Positions 55,039-62,871 of a stretch of DNA of 64,000 nt are shown piece after piece; within the stretch, counting starts at the first letter, position 1, and every line of letters starts with the position of its first letter. This DNA is from Brevundimonas guildfordensis (GTDB lineage Bacteria > Pseudomonadota > Alphaproteobacteria > Caulobacterales > Caulobacteraceae), in contig NZ_JACSQU010000001.1 in NCBI RefSeq assembly GCF_014836405.1, positions 1,364,001-1,428,000 on the forward strand, read 5' to 3'. A model generated the notes under the pieces. The model saw only the letters and a program-made list of their open reading frames with translations, was not told where the DNA came from and ran no database searches. The translations under genes and the position numbers were made by a program.

Positions 55039-56109
55039 GTGATCGACCGCCGCGCCCTGCTGGCCTCGACCCTCGCGCTCGCGTCCTGCGGCGCAGGCGA
55101 GGCGCCTGAAACGGCGTCGTCCGGCCCCGTTCGCCCGCTGAAGTCCGTCGCCCCGTTCCCGGTCGGGACGGTCGCCATGGCCGGCCAGCTGTCGGATCAG
55201 GCCTGGTCTAACCTCGTCTCCACCCACTTCTCCCAACTCACGCCCGAGTGGGAGATGAAGATGGAGTACATCCTGCAAAAGGACGGCTCCCTGCGCTTCC
55301 ACGCGCCGGACCGCATCGCCTATTTCGCGCGCGACCTCGGAGTCCGCCTCTTCGGCCACGCCCTGATCTGGTACGCGCAGGAGCATCCGTGGTTCACCGC
55401 CCTCGTCGACGACCGCGCGCGTTTCATCGCCGAGCACGACCGCTATATCGCCGAGGTCGCCGGGCGCTGGCGCAGCCAGATCGTCGGCTGGGACGTGGTC
55501 AACGAGCCGGTGGAGGATGACGGCGGCGGCTATCGCGACTGCGTCTGGAGCCAAGGCCTCGGCGGGATCGACGCCTATATCATCCGCGCCTTCGAACAGG
55601 CCCGCCTCGCCGCGCCCGAGGCGACCCTGTTCCTGAACGACTACAACCTGGAGAACACGCCGAAGAAGGGCGCCGCCTTCCTGCGCCTGGTCGAACGGCT
55701 GCTGAAGGCGAGCGCCCCGGTGCAGGGCATCGGCATCCAGTCCCACCTCGACATCGAAATCCCCAAGGGCCAGGTCGCCGCCTTCATGAACGAGGCCCGC
55801 CAGTTCGGCCTGCCCATCCATGTCTCCGAACTGGACGCTTCATTGAAGCGCGGCGGACGGATGCCGGACCTGCGCTCCCGCGCCCGGCGCCGCGAGCAGC
55901 AGAGCGCGCGCGTGGCCGAACTGGCCGAGGCCTTCATGGACCTGCCTCCGGCCCAGCGCTTCGCCTTCACCGTCTGGGGCGTGCGCGACCGCGACTCCTG
56001 GCTGCGCCGCGCTGAGAACGACGACGGCCAGGACAGCCCCCTGCTGTTCGACGATGCCGGCGGCCCCAATCCGATGTTCGGCGTGCTGAGCGAGGCGTTC
56101 GCGGAGTAA
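55039..56109 (+). CDS. GH10 endo-1,4-beta-xylanase, lipoprotein
   Basis: The 356-residue protein has a lipobox (STLALASC, Cys near residue 17) and a complete GH10 barrel: acid/base Glu156 in WDVVNEPV, nucleophile Glu264 in HVSELDAS, HALIWYAQEHPWF and FTVWGVRDRDSWL. It cleaves xylan backbone; lipidation suggests periplasmic or outer-membrane anchoring. The start is GTG at 55039, only 3 bases after fliJ, so it may be expressed with the flagellar operon, an odd partner. Confidence 0.88.
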   Translation: MIDRRALLASTLALASCGAGEAPETASSGPVRPLKSVAPFPVGTVAMAGQLSDQAWSNLVSTHFSQLTPEWEMKMEYILQKDGSLRFHAPDRIAYFARDLGVRLFGHALIWYAQEHPWFTALVDDRARFIAEHDRYIAEVAGRWRSQIVGWDVVNEPVEDDGGGYRDCVWSQGLGGIDAYIIRAFEQARLAAPEATLFLNDYNLENTPKKGAAFLRLVERLLKASAPVQGIGIQSHLDIEIPKGQVAAFMNEARQFGLPIHVSELDASLKRGGRMPDLRSRARRREQQSARVAELAEAFMDLPPAQRFAFTVWGVRDRDSWLRRAENDDGQDSPLLFDDAGGPNPMFGVLSEAFAE

Positions 56110-56140
56110 CCCGTTCGTCCGCCAGGGAAGGTGAGCAAAC

Positions 56141-56171
56141 GAAAACGCCCGCCGGGTTGCTCGGCGGGCGT
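56141..56171 (-). terminator. Terminator between ctrA and the xylanase gene
   Basis: ACGCCCGCCG (56145-56154) pairs perfectly with CGGCGGGCGT (56162-56171) around a 7-base loop. Read on the minus strand it is followed by TTTTC, so it best terminates ctrA, with possible action on the converging xylanase transcript. Confidence 0.82.
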
Positions 56172-56212
56172 CTGAGATTTCGTCCCTGAGTGGAGGCTCA
56201 GGCGGAGGCGGT

Positions 56213-56914
56213 TCAGGCGGCGACGGTGGCCGCGCCTTCGGCCGGGTCGCGCAGGACATAGCCACGGCCCCAGACGGTTTCGATGTAGTGCTTGCCGCCG
56301 GCGGCCGTCGCCAGCTTCTTGCGCAGCTTGCAGATGAAGACGTCGATGATCTTCAGCTCCGGCTCGTCCATGCCGCCGTACAGGTGGTTCAGGAACATCT
56401 CCTTGGTCAGGGTCGTGCCCTTGCGCAGGGAGAGCAGCTCCAGCATCTGATATTCCTTGCCGGTCAGGTGCACGCGGTGGCCGTCCACCTCGACCGTCTT
56501 GGCGTCCAGGTTCACGGCGATCTCGCCCGTGTGGATGATCGCCTGGGCGTGACCCTTGGAGCGGCGGACCACAGCGTGGGTGCGCGCGATCAGCTCGTCC
56601 TTGTGGAAGGGCTTGGTCAGATAGTCGTCAGCGCCGCCGCCGAAGGTCTTGACCTTGGTGTCGATCTCGTGGCTGCCCGAGAGGATCATCACCGGCGTAT
56701 TGATCTTGCCGTTGCGCAGTTGGCGCAGAACCTCAAGCCCGCTCATGTCCGGCAGGTTCAGGTCAAGCAGGATGAGATCGTAGTCATAGATCTTGCCCAG
56801 ATCGATGCCTTCTTCACCCAGGTCGGTAGTGTAGACGTTAAACCCTTCCGACTTCAGCATCAGCTCGATGCTTTGAGCCGTCGCGTGGTCGTCTTCGATC
56901 AACAGGACGCGCAT
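56213..56914 (-). CDS. ctrA: Cell-cycle response regulator CtrA
   Basis: The 233-residue OmpR-type regulator has receiver residues Glu7/Asp8/Asp9 and phosphoacceptor Asp51 (LILLDLNLP), Lys in [15 protein letters not shown], and a C-terminal winged helix ([32 protein letters not shown]). The sequence is nearly that of Caulobacter CtrA. The C-terminus ends VAA, fitting ClpXP degron recognition. CtrA controls replication initiation, flagellar and division genes. Its upstream region carries GANTC and TTAA motifs. Confidence 0.97.
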   Translation of the reverse strand: MRVLLIEDDHATAQSIELMLKSEGFNVYTTDLGEEGIDLGKIYDYDLILLDLNLPDMSGLEVLRQLRNGKINTPVMILSGSHEIDTKVKTFGGGADDYLTKPFHKDELIARTHAVVRRSKGHAQAIIHTGEIAVNLDAKTVEVDGHRVHLTGKEYQMLELLSLRKGTTLTKEMFLNHLYGGMDEPELKIIDVFICKLRKKLATAAGGKHYIETVWGRGYVLRDPAEGAATVAA

Positions 56915-56981
56915 TCATGCCCCTCCAGGCAAAGCTTGGGATGGCCGCGCGTGAGATGCGGCCGGGTAACCTTGTTCCAAC

Positions 56982-57018
56982 GTTAACGGGTCAAAACCTT
57001 AAGAAGGGTTAACGGGTC
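56982..57018 (-). promoter_or_regulatory. CtrA-type TTAA repeats in the ctrA promoter
   Basis: The 11-mer GTTAACGGGTC occurs at 56982-56992 and 57008-57018. TTAA cores are at 56983, 56999 and 57009, the last two being separated by 6 bases, one less than the classic TTAA-N7-TTAA. They lie 70-105 bp upstream of the ctrA start, where autoregulation is expected. CtrA binding is inferred. Confidence 0.6.
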
Positions 57019-57046
57019 CCGATATGGAACGCGTAGGGTGATTTGC

Positions 57047-57079
57047 GAATCGCCGTCCAGAGGCCCGAGTCAACGATTC
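57047..57079 (-). promoter_or_regulatory. Cluster of three GANTC (CcrM) sites upstream of ctrA
   Basis: GAATC at 57047-57051, GAGTC at 57067-57071 and GATTC at 57075-57079 lie within 33 bp, 133-165 bp before the ctrA start. In Caulobacter the ctrA P1 promoter is controlled by CcrM methylation at one GANTC and by GcrA. The clustering suggests the same control here. Confidence 0.65.
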
Positions 57080-57207
57080 GTTAATTTATTTGGGGCCGAC
57101 GTCGCATTCCCCTGTTGACCTTTGCCGCGTCTTCCACAGGGGACGTGCACAACCATCCACGCCGATGCCGGGAAGCACCTGGGGAAGCGACCGTTTCTGA
57201 CGTCGAT

Positions 57208-57223
57208 TAGGACAACATTCCTA
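57208..57223. promoter_or_regulatory. Short inverted repeat before the DnaA-like HTH gene
   Basis: TAGGA (57208-57212) and TCCTA (57219-57223) form a 5-6-5 inverted repeat 65 bp upstream of the ATG at 57288. It may be an operator in the shared ctrA/HTH-gene intergenic region. The remaining sequence, about 370 bp in total between the two genes, holds no other open frame. Confidence 0.35.
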
Positions 57224-57287
57224 TCTTAGCCGCCAAACGCACTCATAATGGCGGCATCCACAGGAATGGCGGGAGGAAACGCAGATC

Positions 57288-57659
57288 ATGGAACCCTATC
57301 GCGTGCCAGTGACGGAGGGCGACCGCATCCGGGCGGACGCGGCCCTGTCGCTGTCAGGACTGGCGCTGGGCGTGCCGGTCGCCGAAATGACGCGGCGCGA
57401 GCGGGTGCGGCCCCGGGCCTGCCGCGCGCGCTGGTCGGCCATGTATCTGGCGCACGTCTCGTTCGGCTGGCCGCTGGAGCGGGTGGCCCACGCCTTCGGC
57501 CTGAACCGGGCGACGGCGGGCGCCGCCTGCCGCTGGGCCGAGGACGAGCGCGACCGACCCGACTACGACGCGCTGATGGATGGGCTGGAAGGGGCGCTGC
57601 GGACGGTCATGGGCCTGCCGCTGGTCGACCTGGCGCCCGAAACGGGAGGCCGCCGATGA
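57288..57659 (+). CDS. DnaA domain IV-like helix-turn-helix protein
   Basis: The 123-residue protein contains a DnaA-C-type HTH: ARWSAMYLAHVSFGWPLERVAHAFGLNRATAGAACRWAEDERD (read as ARWSAMYLAHVSFGWPLERV then AHAFGLNRATAGAACRWAED). In DnaA this helix pair binds DnaA boxes, but here the ATPase domain is absent. Alphaproteobacterial relatives are known only as HTH proteins. A strong GGGAGGA site precedes the ATG. The stop overlaps the next ATG (ATGA), so it is coupled to a DUF6456 gene, and it is divergent from ctrA. Confidence 0.8.
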   Translation: MEPYRVPVTEGDRIRADAALSLSGLALGVPVAEMTRRERVRPRACRARWSAMYLAHVSFGWPLERVAHAFGLNRATAGAACRWAEDERDRPDYDALMDGLEGALRTVMGLPLVDLAPETGGRR

Positions 57660-58372
57660 GCCGTCAACTGCAACGCGCCCGCAATCTGCTGCAACGCCCT
57701 GGCGCCTGGCTGGATCAGGCGGGCGGCGCCTATTCGCTGCGGCTCGGCGGCGACCGGCGCAGCCGCGTGGTGCTGACTCTGGACGAGGCCGCCTTCCTCG
57801 CCGTGATCGAACGGCCGGGGCTGAAGCTGCGTCAGGGCGGCGGCTGGCTGCCTCGCGCCGCCAACGACCACGCCCCCGCCTCGCCCCCGCCCGGCCGGCC
57901 CGGCGTCATCGACGGGGAGCGTCCGGTGATGGAGGCGGACGGCCGGATGACGACCCGCCGCGCCAACCTGGGCGAGAGCCCGATTCTGTGGCTGGCGCGG
58001 CGCAAGGACCAGTCGGGCCGCCCCTGGCTAACCCCGGCCGAGGTCGCGGCCGGAGAGCGGTTGCGCGCCGAGGCCGAGATCGCGGCCGCCGGCCCCTCAA
58101 TGACCATGCGCTGGGACGGCCTGCCCCGCAGCGTATCCGGCGGCGGCGCGGGTCGGGTCGAGCCGAGCGACCGCGCCCTCACCGCTTCCGCCCGCGTTCA
58201 GGCCGCGCTGGAGGCTTGCGGGCCGCGCCTGCGGGCCATGGTCGAAAAGGTCTGCATCCACGGCACGTCGCTGCAACTGGCCGAACAGGCCCTGTCCCTA
58301 CGCCGCCGTCAGGGCAAGACCTTGCTCAAGCAGGGACTGCAGGCCTTGGCGGAGCATTACGGCCTGGGCTGA
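57656..58372 (+). CDS. DUF6456-domain protein
   Basis: The 238-residue protein fits the DUF6456 family: the C-terminal region (RVQAALEACGPRLRAMVEKVCIHGTSLQLAEQALSLRRRQGK followed by TLLKQGLQALAEHYGL, read in segments) is the conserved part, resembling a sigma-like/helical DNA-binding domain. The N-terminal half holds a degenerate winged element. It is translationally coupled to the DnaA-like HTH gene. No function is established; DNA binding is inferred. Confidence 0.75.
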   Translation: MSRQLQRARNLLQRPGAWLDQAGGAYSLRLGGDRRSRVVLTLDEAAFLAVIERPGLKLRQGGGWLPRAANDHAPASPPPGRPGVIDGERPVMEADGRMTTRRANLGESPILWLARRKDQSGRPWLTPAEVAAGERLRAEAEIAAAGPSMTMRWDGLPRSVSGGGAGRVEPSDRALTASARVQAALEACGPRLRAMVEKVCIHGTSLQLAEQALSLRRRQGKTLLKQGLQALAEHYGLG

Positions 58373-58379
58373 GGGCGCT

Positions 58380-58673
58380 TCAGAATATGCCGACCGCCGC
58401 CTCGGCCCAGATCGTCAGGACCGCCAGACCGATGAGGCCGGCCAGGACCAGCCGAGCCCAGGGCGCACGGACCGTCCACAGGACGAGTTCGAGCAGCAAC
58501 CCCGCCCCAACCAGCAGCACGCCGGCGAAAAGGAAGTCTTCGAGCCCCCAGCCCACCTCTTGCGTGAACTGCATCGCCACCAGCGGCGTGAGCAGGACCA
58601 TGCCGACAGCGCCCCAACCCGCCATCCGCATCGGGTTCAAGAAGGAAGTCGTGCGTTTCGTCAGGACCGACAT
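58380..58673 (-). CDS. Small three-helix membrane protein
   Basis: The 97-residue protein has about three hydrophobic segments (MAGWGAVGMVLLTPLVAM, EDFLFAGVLLVGAGLLLELVLW, LVLAGLIGLAVLTIWAEAAVG). The start at 58673 (MSVLTKRTT) excludes upstream non-family residues. No family recognised with confidence. It is convergent with the DUF6456 gene and just downstream of sufE. Confidence 0.6.
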   Translation of the reverse strand: MSVLTKRTTSFLNPMRMAGWGAVGMVLLTPLVAMQFTQEVGWGLEDFLFAGVLLVGAGLLLELVLWTVRAPWARLVLAGLIGLAVLTIWAEAAVGIF

Positions 58674-58749
58674 CAGATCGCTCCACAGCGTTTGAGACGC
58701 CCGATCATGCGCCGACCGGCCACTTGCAGCGAGTAGAAAATACTCCGCC

Positions 58750-59196
58750 TCAGCCTGCAGCAAGCATCGACGCCTGAGCCGCCTCGCGGATGCGGCCGAC
58801 CATGCTGTTCAAGCCGTTGGCGCGCTGGCGGGTCAGGGCCGAGGGTAGGCCCAGCCGATCAAGAGCGGCCTTGGCGTCGAATCCCAGAATCTCGGTCGGC
58901 AGCCGGCCTGAATAGAGCCGCAGCAGCAAGGCGATATTGCCCTTGGACAGGGCGCTGTCGCTGTCGGCGTCGAAAAACAGCCGCCCGCCCTCGGGCCGCA
59001 GGGATAACCACACCTGAGCCGCGCAGCCCGGCACCTTGTTCGCCTCGATCCGCGCCGCTTCGGGCAGGGGCGGCAGGTCCTTGCCCAGGTCGATGACGTA
59101 TTCGATCCGCCCTTCCCAGTCGCCCAAGAGGTCGAACTCTTCGACCAATTCAGCCAGGGTCTTGTCAATGGAGCGATCGGGGGCGGGAGAAGTCAT
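58750..59196 (-). CDS. sufE: Cysteine desulfuration protein SufE
   Basis: The 148-residue protein accepts persulfide sulfur from SufS and passes it to the Fe-S scaffold. The reactive Cys58 lies in KVPGCAAQVWL, and GDWEGRIEYVIDLGK and RANGLNSMVGRI are SufE-typical. The ATG at 59196 is preferred. No other suf genes are adjacent, so it stands apart from the main suf operon. Confidence 0.92.
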   Translation of the reverse strand: MTSPAPDRSIDKTLAELVEEFDLLGDWEGRIEYVIDLGKDLPPLPEAARIEANKVPGCAAQVWLSLRPEGGRLFFDADSDSALSKGNIALLLRLYSGRLPTEILGFDAKAALDRLGLPSALTRQRANGLNSMVGRIREAAQASMLAAG

Positions 59197-59297
59197 GGGC
59201 GCGACATAGGCCCCCGCCGCCGCGATCACAACCGGCGCCCCGCTCCCCCTACAGGCGAGCGCCCTAGGGGCTTCTGCCGACGCAGCCTAGATTACGG

Positions 59298-60959
59298 TTG
59301 TTTTCACTCCTGTCCGTCGCGGGCCCTTTGAAGCCTCACACCGCCCTGCTTGATCCGATCCGCCGCCCCGAGGTCCACGACGCCCGGGACGGCGCCGCCG
59401 TGGCCGCCTGGCACGCGGGCTGGGCGGCGGCCGTCGGCGTGACGGCGCTGTTCGCGACGGGCGCAGACGCAGCCACGGCTGCGACGCCCCTGCTCCTGGC
59501 GCTGGCGGTCATGGCCGCGCCGGGTCTGGCCGGGCTGACCTTGCTGCGCCGCGACGATGACGAGGCCCGTTCGGCCCTGTTGACGCTGTGGACGCTGGCG
59601 GCGCTGGCTGGCGCGGCGCTCAGCGGCGGGGCGGGCGGCCCGCTGGCGGGCTTCGTCTTCGCGCCGTTGGCGGCCGGGCTGGCGCTGGGCGGCCGCCGCC
59701 GCGTGCTGGTCGCCGCTGTAGCCGCTACGGGCGCGGCGGCCGCCGGCCTGCTGTCCGGCTGGCTGTTGGGCGCGCCGGCGGCGGAGGCCGCCACGGCCGG
59801 CGTCTCGGCCCTGGTGACAGCGGGGGCGACCACGGCGGCCCTGCTCCTCGGCGCCCGACGCGCGGCTCGCCGGATGGAGGTCGCCGAGGCCGACGTGGCC
59901 GGGGTCGAAACCCTCCTGGCCGGGCAACCCGCCCTGACCCTGGCGCTGAACCAGGACCTGCGCGCCCTGGCCGCCTATGGCGCGGCGCCCGCCGCCCTGC
60001 CGGTCGAGCCGCTGTTCAAGGACGGGCTGCTGTCGGCCGTCGACCCGGCCGACCGCCCCGCCGTCCTGGCCGCCCTGGCCCGCGCCCGCAACCTGGGCGA
60101 GGCCCAGGTCCGCTTTACGCCCCGCCTGGCGCTGGACCGCCGCATCCTTTTGACGGCGCGGCGCATGGATGACGGCTCTCGCCTGATCGTTCAGGCTCTG
60201 GACGCCACCTTGCAGTACGCCCGCGAGGCCGAGCTGGACGCCGCCCGTATGGAGGCTGAGGCCCAAAGCGCCGGCAAGTCGCGCTTCCTGGCTCACATGA
60301 GCCACGAACTGCGCACCCCGCTGAACGCCGTCATCGGCTTTTCGGACGCCATGCGGCAGGAGCTGTTCGGCCCGGTCCCCTCGCGCTACGCCGACTACGC
60401 CCGCTCGATCCATGAGGCGGGGGGCCACCTGCTGGACCTGATCAACGATGTCCTGGACGTCAGCCGCATCGAGGCCGACCGCTATGAGCTGGCGCTGGAG
60501 CGGTTCGACGCGCGCGAGGCGGTGACGGCCGGCTTGGCGCTGGTCCGCCTTCAGGCCGAGGACAAGGGGGTCGAACTGACCGCCGTCCTGCCGCAGGAGC
60601 CGCTGATGATCCGCGCCGACCGCCGGGCGCTGAAGCAGATGACGCTGAACCTGTTGTCCAATGCGGTGAAGTTCACCCCGGCGGGCGGGACGGTCACGGC
60701 CTCGGCCCAGTCGACGGGCTCCATGCTGGAGCTGGTCGTCGCCGACACCGGCGTCGGCATCGCCAGGGCCGATCTGGCGCGGCTGGGCCGCCCCTATGAA
60801 CAGGCCGGCGAAGCGGAGCAGAAGGCGAAAGGCAGCGGGCTGGGGCTGGCCCTCGTCCGCGCCCTGGCCGAACTGCACGGCGGGACGTTGAGCCTGGACA
60901 GCACCCTGGGCGAGGGCACGGCCGCCGCCCTGCGCCTGCCGGTTCTGGCCGAAGCCTGA
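59298..60959 (+). CDS. DivJ-like sensor histidine kinase
   Basis: The 553-residue kinase has about six membrane helices (residues 35-190), a PAS-like region (about 195-310), HisKA with the phosphoacceptor His336 in HMSHELRTPLNAVIGFSD, and a HATPase with NLLSNAVKFTP, DTGVGI and GSGLGLALVRALAELHGG boxes. The topology, RYADYARSIHEAGGHLLDLINDVLDVSRIEADRYEL-type dimerisation segment (read in parts) and length resemble DivJ, the kinase that phosphorylates DivK and PleD in Caulobacter. The start is TTG at 59298; a later TTG is possible. ctrA is 2.4 kb away. Confidence 0.78.
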   Translation: MFSLLSVAGPLKPHTALLDPIRRPEVHDARDGAAVAAWHAGWAAAVGVTALFATGADAATAATPLLLALAVMAAPGLAGLTLLRRDDDEARSALLTLWTLAALAGAALSGGAGGPLAGFVFAPLAAGLALGGRRRVLVAAVAATGAAAAGLLSGWLLGAPAAEAATAGVSALVTAGATTAALLLGARRAARRMEVAEADVAGVETLLAGQPALTLALNQDLRALAAYGAAPAALPVEPLFKDGLLSAVDPADRPAVLAALARARNLGEAQVRFTPRLALDRRILLTARRMDDGSRLIVQALDATLQYAREAELDAARMEAEAQSAGKSRFLAHMSHELRTPLNAVIGFSDAMRQELFGPVPSRYADYARSIHEAGGHLLDLINDVLDVSRIEADRYELALERFDAREAVTAGLALVRLQAEDKGVELTAVLPQEPLMIRADRRALKQMTLNLLSNAVKFTPAGGTVTASAQSTGSMLELVVADTGVGIARADLARLGRPYEQAGEAEQKAKGSGLGLALVRALAELHGGTLSLDSTLGEGTAAALRLPVLAEA

Positions 60960-60967
60960 CGCCGCCG

Positions 60968-61843
60968 TCAGACCGGTCCCATGGCCAGGAAGGCGCGGGC
61001 GGCGGCGAAATCGCCCGCCTCGAAACGCGCCGTCGCCACGCTGTCGTCGCGGAACAGGAACTCGATCAGGAAGGGTTCGCGCGGGTCCAGCGCAGCAAGC
61101 GCCTCGGCGGCGCTGTCGGGAAAGCGCCAGACCTCGCCCGTCCGCGCGCCCGAGACCAGCAGCTCGCGCGGGGCGAGATCGGACCCGGCTGCGAACACGG
61201 CCCGGCGCGCGGCGTCCGGCGGCAGTCCGTCTGCGGCGAGCCATGGTCGGGGCGAGCGCGCCGCGTCGCGCATGACGATCCGCGCGGCATAGGGCCGGGG
61301 CTTGCCGGCGAAGGAGACGACGGCCGTCGGACGCGCATCCTGGGGCGCCCTGCCGGTCAGACCGAACCGCACGGGCGAGGCCCCGGTCGCCCCGTCCTGA
61401 AACAGGCGCCATCCATCACGGGCGCTTTCGAAACGGTCGGCGCTCCAGACGGCCGTGTCGCCAGGGAAATTGATCCGCGCCGCGCGCGACCAACCGGCGA
61501 AGGCGTGGCGCACCCGCGCCTTGACCCGGTTCAGTTCGGCGTCGTTGCAAGGGGTGGCCTCGGCCCGCGCCTTGGCCCGCCCGGCTGTTGCGGCCAGTTC
61601 GGTCGCCGGGCGACCTGAACGCAAGGCCGCCCCGCGCGCCTGCAGGGTCGCCGCCTCCAGCGCCTGGGTCAGGCGCGGCTCGAACAGGCGGCACTTGTCC
61701 TGCGCGGCCCGCACGAAGGCGCGCTCATAATAGACGTCGCCAAAGTTCTGGCCGGCAGCCGTCGCCGTCCCGGCCGCGAGGGCCAGTGCGACGACCACGG
61801 CCAGCGTTCTGCTGACTATGCGAGGCGACAGCGCTATGTTCAT
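60968..61843 (-). CDS. Exported hypothetical protein
   Basis: The 291-residue protein has a signal peptide (RIVSRTLAVVVALALAAGTATA), then a region with Cys residues (DKCRLFEP, ATPCNDAEL), and a C-terminal two-lobed beta domain. No family recognised. It converges on the DivJ-like kinase with 8 bases between. Periplasmic or outer-membrane location is likely. Confidence 0.7.
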   Translation of the reverse strand: MNIALSPRIVSRTLAVVVALALAAGTATAAGQNFGDVYYERAFVRAAQDKCRLFEPRLTQALEAATLQARGAALRSGRPATELAATAGRAKARAEATPCNDAELNRVKARVRHAFAGWSRAARINFPGDTAVWSADRFESARDGWRLFQDGATGASPVRFGLTGRAPQDARPTAVVSFAGKPRPYAARIVMRDAARSPRPWLAADGLPPDAARRAVFAAGSDLAPRELLVSGARTGEVWRFPDSAAEALAALDPREPFLIEFLFRDDSVATARFEAGDFAAARAFLAMGPV

Positions 61844-61889
61844 GGCTCCACCCTAGCCGACGCCGGTTCCGGGTCCGTGTCCAAACAGG

Positions 61890-62228
61890 GTGAACCAATT
61901 GCTTCTTTCCACTGACGTCTGGGTCGGGGCCCTAATCCGCCGCGCCGAACTGGAAGGCGCCAACGCCGTGGTGGTGAAGAAGGGCGACGCCCGCGCCGGG
62001 GCCGTCATCGTCAAGGCCTATGACACCGCCACCCGCACCGCCCGTCTGTGGACCGAGGCGACCGGCCAGGACGGCGAGCCCCTGTGGATCCAGCCCGTCG
62101 CCAGCGAAATAGAGAGCGAACTGGACGCCTATCTGGAGCGCCAGCGCCGCTATGATCCCGACCTGTGGGTCGTCGAGATCGAAGACCGACAGGGACGGCA
62201 CTTCCTGACCGAGAAGACGCAGGACTGA
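61890..62228 (+). CDS. DUF1491-family protein
   Basis: The 112-residue protein matches DUF1491: a start with STDVWVGALIRRAELEGANAVVVKKGDARAGAVIVK (read in segments) and a C-terminal WVVEIEDRQGRHFL. The start is GTG at 61890. It is a small soluble protein conserved in alphaproteobacteria with no known function. The gene is divergent from the exported hypothetical protein. Confidence 0.85.
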   Translation: MNQLLLSTDVWVGALIRRAELEGANAVVVKKGDARAGAVIVKAYDTATRTARLWTEATGQDGEPLWIQPVASEIESELDAYLERQRRYDPDLWVVEIEDRQGRHFLTEKTQD

Positions 62229-62253
62229 CCCTCTCCCGCCGGGAGAGAGGGTC
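62227..62253 (+). terminator. Weak hairpin after the DUF1491 gene
   Basis: CTCTCCC (62231-62237) pairs with GGGAGAG (62241-62247), with further pairing of the flanking GACC and GGTC around a bulge. No T-run follows, so termination is doubtful. Confidence 0.4.
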
Positions 62254-62419
62254 CATAGGTAGGCTGCCCCCGAACCGGCCCTCAAGCAGGGCGAAGGCCG
62301 GTAGGGCCGCTAAAAATGGTAACCGGCCCGTTCACCGCGTTCGTGAACCGGACCGCAAGCGCCGGCCGCCTACAACTCGTCGCCTGGGGCCAGAACGGTC
62401 CGGAAAGCGGGCGCGGTCC

Positions 62420-62800
62420 ATGCTGTTTCTCCTGAACGACGTCGTCTTCGATCTGGACGAGGCCTGCCCGGCCCCCAGCCACGACGTGCGGCGGTTCGAG
62501 AACCTTTCGTTCGACTATGTGCTGGAGATGGGTTGCGAACTGTTCGCCGAAGACCCGCTGCTGCACCACAACGACCCGGCCCGCGCACGCCGTCTGGCCT
62601 GGCTGATCGCCCACAAGGCCGAAGGCGTCAGCGCCGCCCTGTTCGCCGCCCCTGCGCCGGGGTGCGCCCCCGAGGTGGTCGAGCCGCGCTTTTGCGCCCT
62701 GCCCCAGATCGTCGTGCGCCACCTGCATCAACGCGCGCGGCGCGGCGCCCTGGACGCGGTGACGGCCGACCGGACGGTCTGGAGCCGTCTGGCCGCCTGA
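62420..62800 (+). CDS. Conserved hypothetical protein
   Basis: The 126-residue frame starts at ATG 62420. Its N-terminus (LFLLNDVVFDLDEACPAPSHDVRRFENLSF) and the central ELFAEDPLLHHNDPARARRLAWLIAHKAEGVSAALF look protein-like with good codon bias. There are two Cys pairs but no known motif. Nothing is inferred about function. The 191 bp upstream hold no other gene. Confidence 0.6.
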   Translation: MLFLLNDVVFDLDEACPAPSHDVRRFENLSFDYVLEMGCELFAEDPLLHHNDPARARRLAWLIAHKAEGVSAALFAAPAPGCAPEVVEPRFCALPQIVVRHLHQRARRGALDAVTADRTVWSRLAA

Positions 62801-62871
62801 GCCGAAGCGCATATTGACGCTTTACGGCGAACACGACCGACCTCTACCCTCGGCATGGTGATGGGAGGGCG

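Noticed and set aside
59304..61412. A 702-codon minus-strand open frame opposite the DivJ-like kinase
   Set aside because: Same explanation: a shadow of a GC-rich coding strand, with no recognisable motif.
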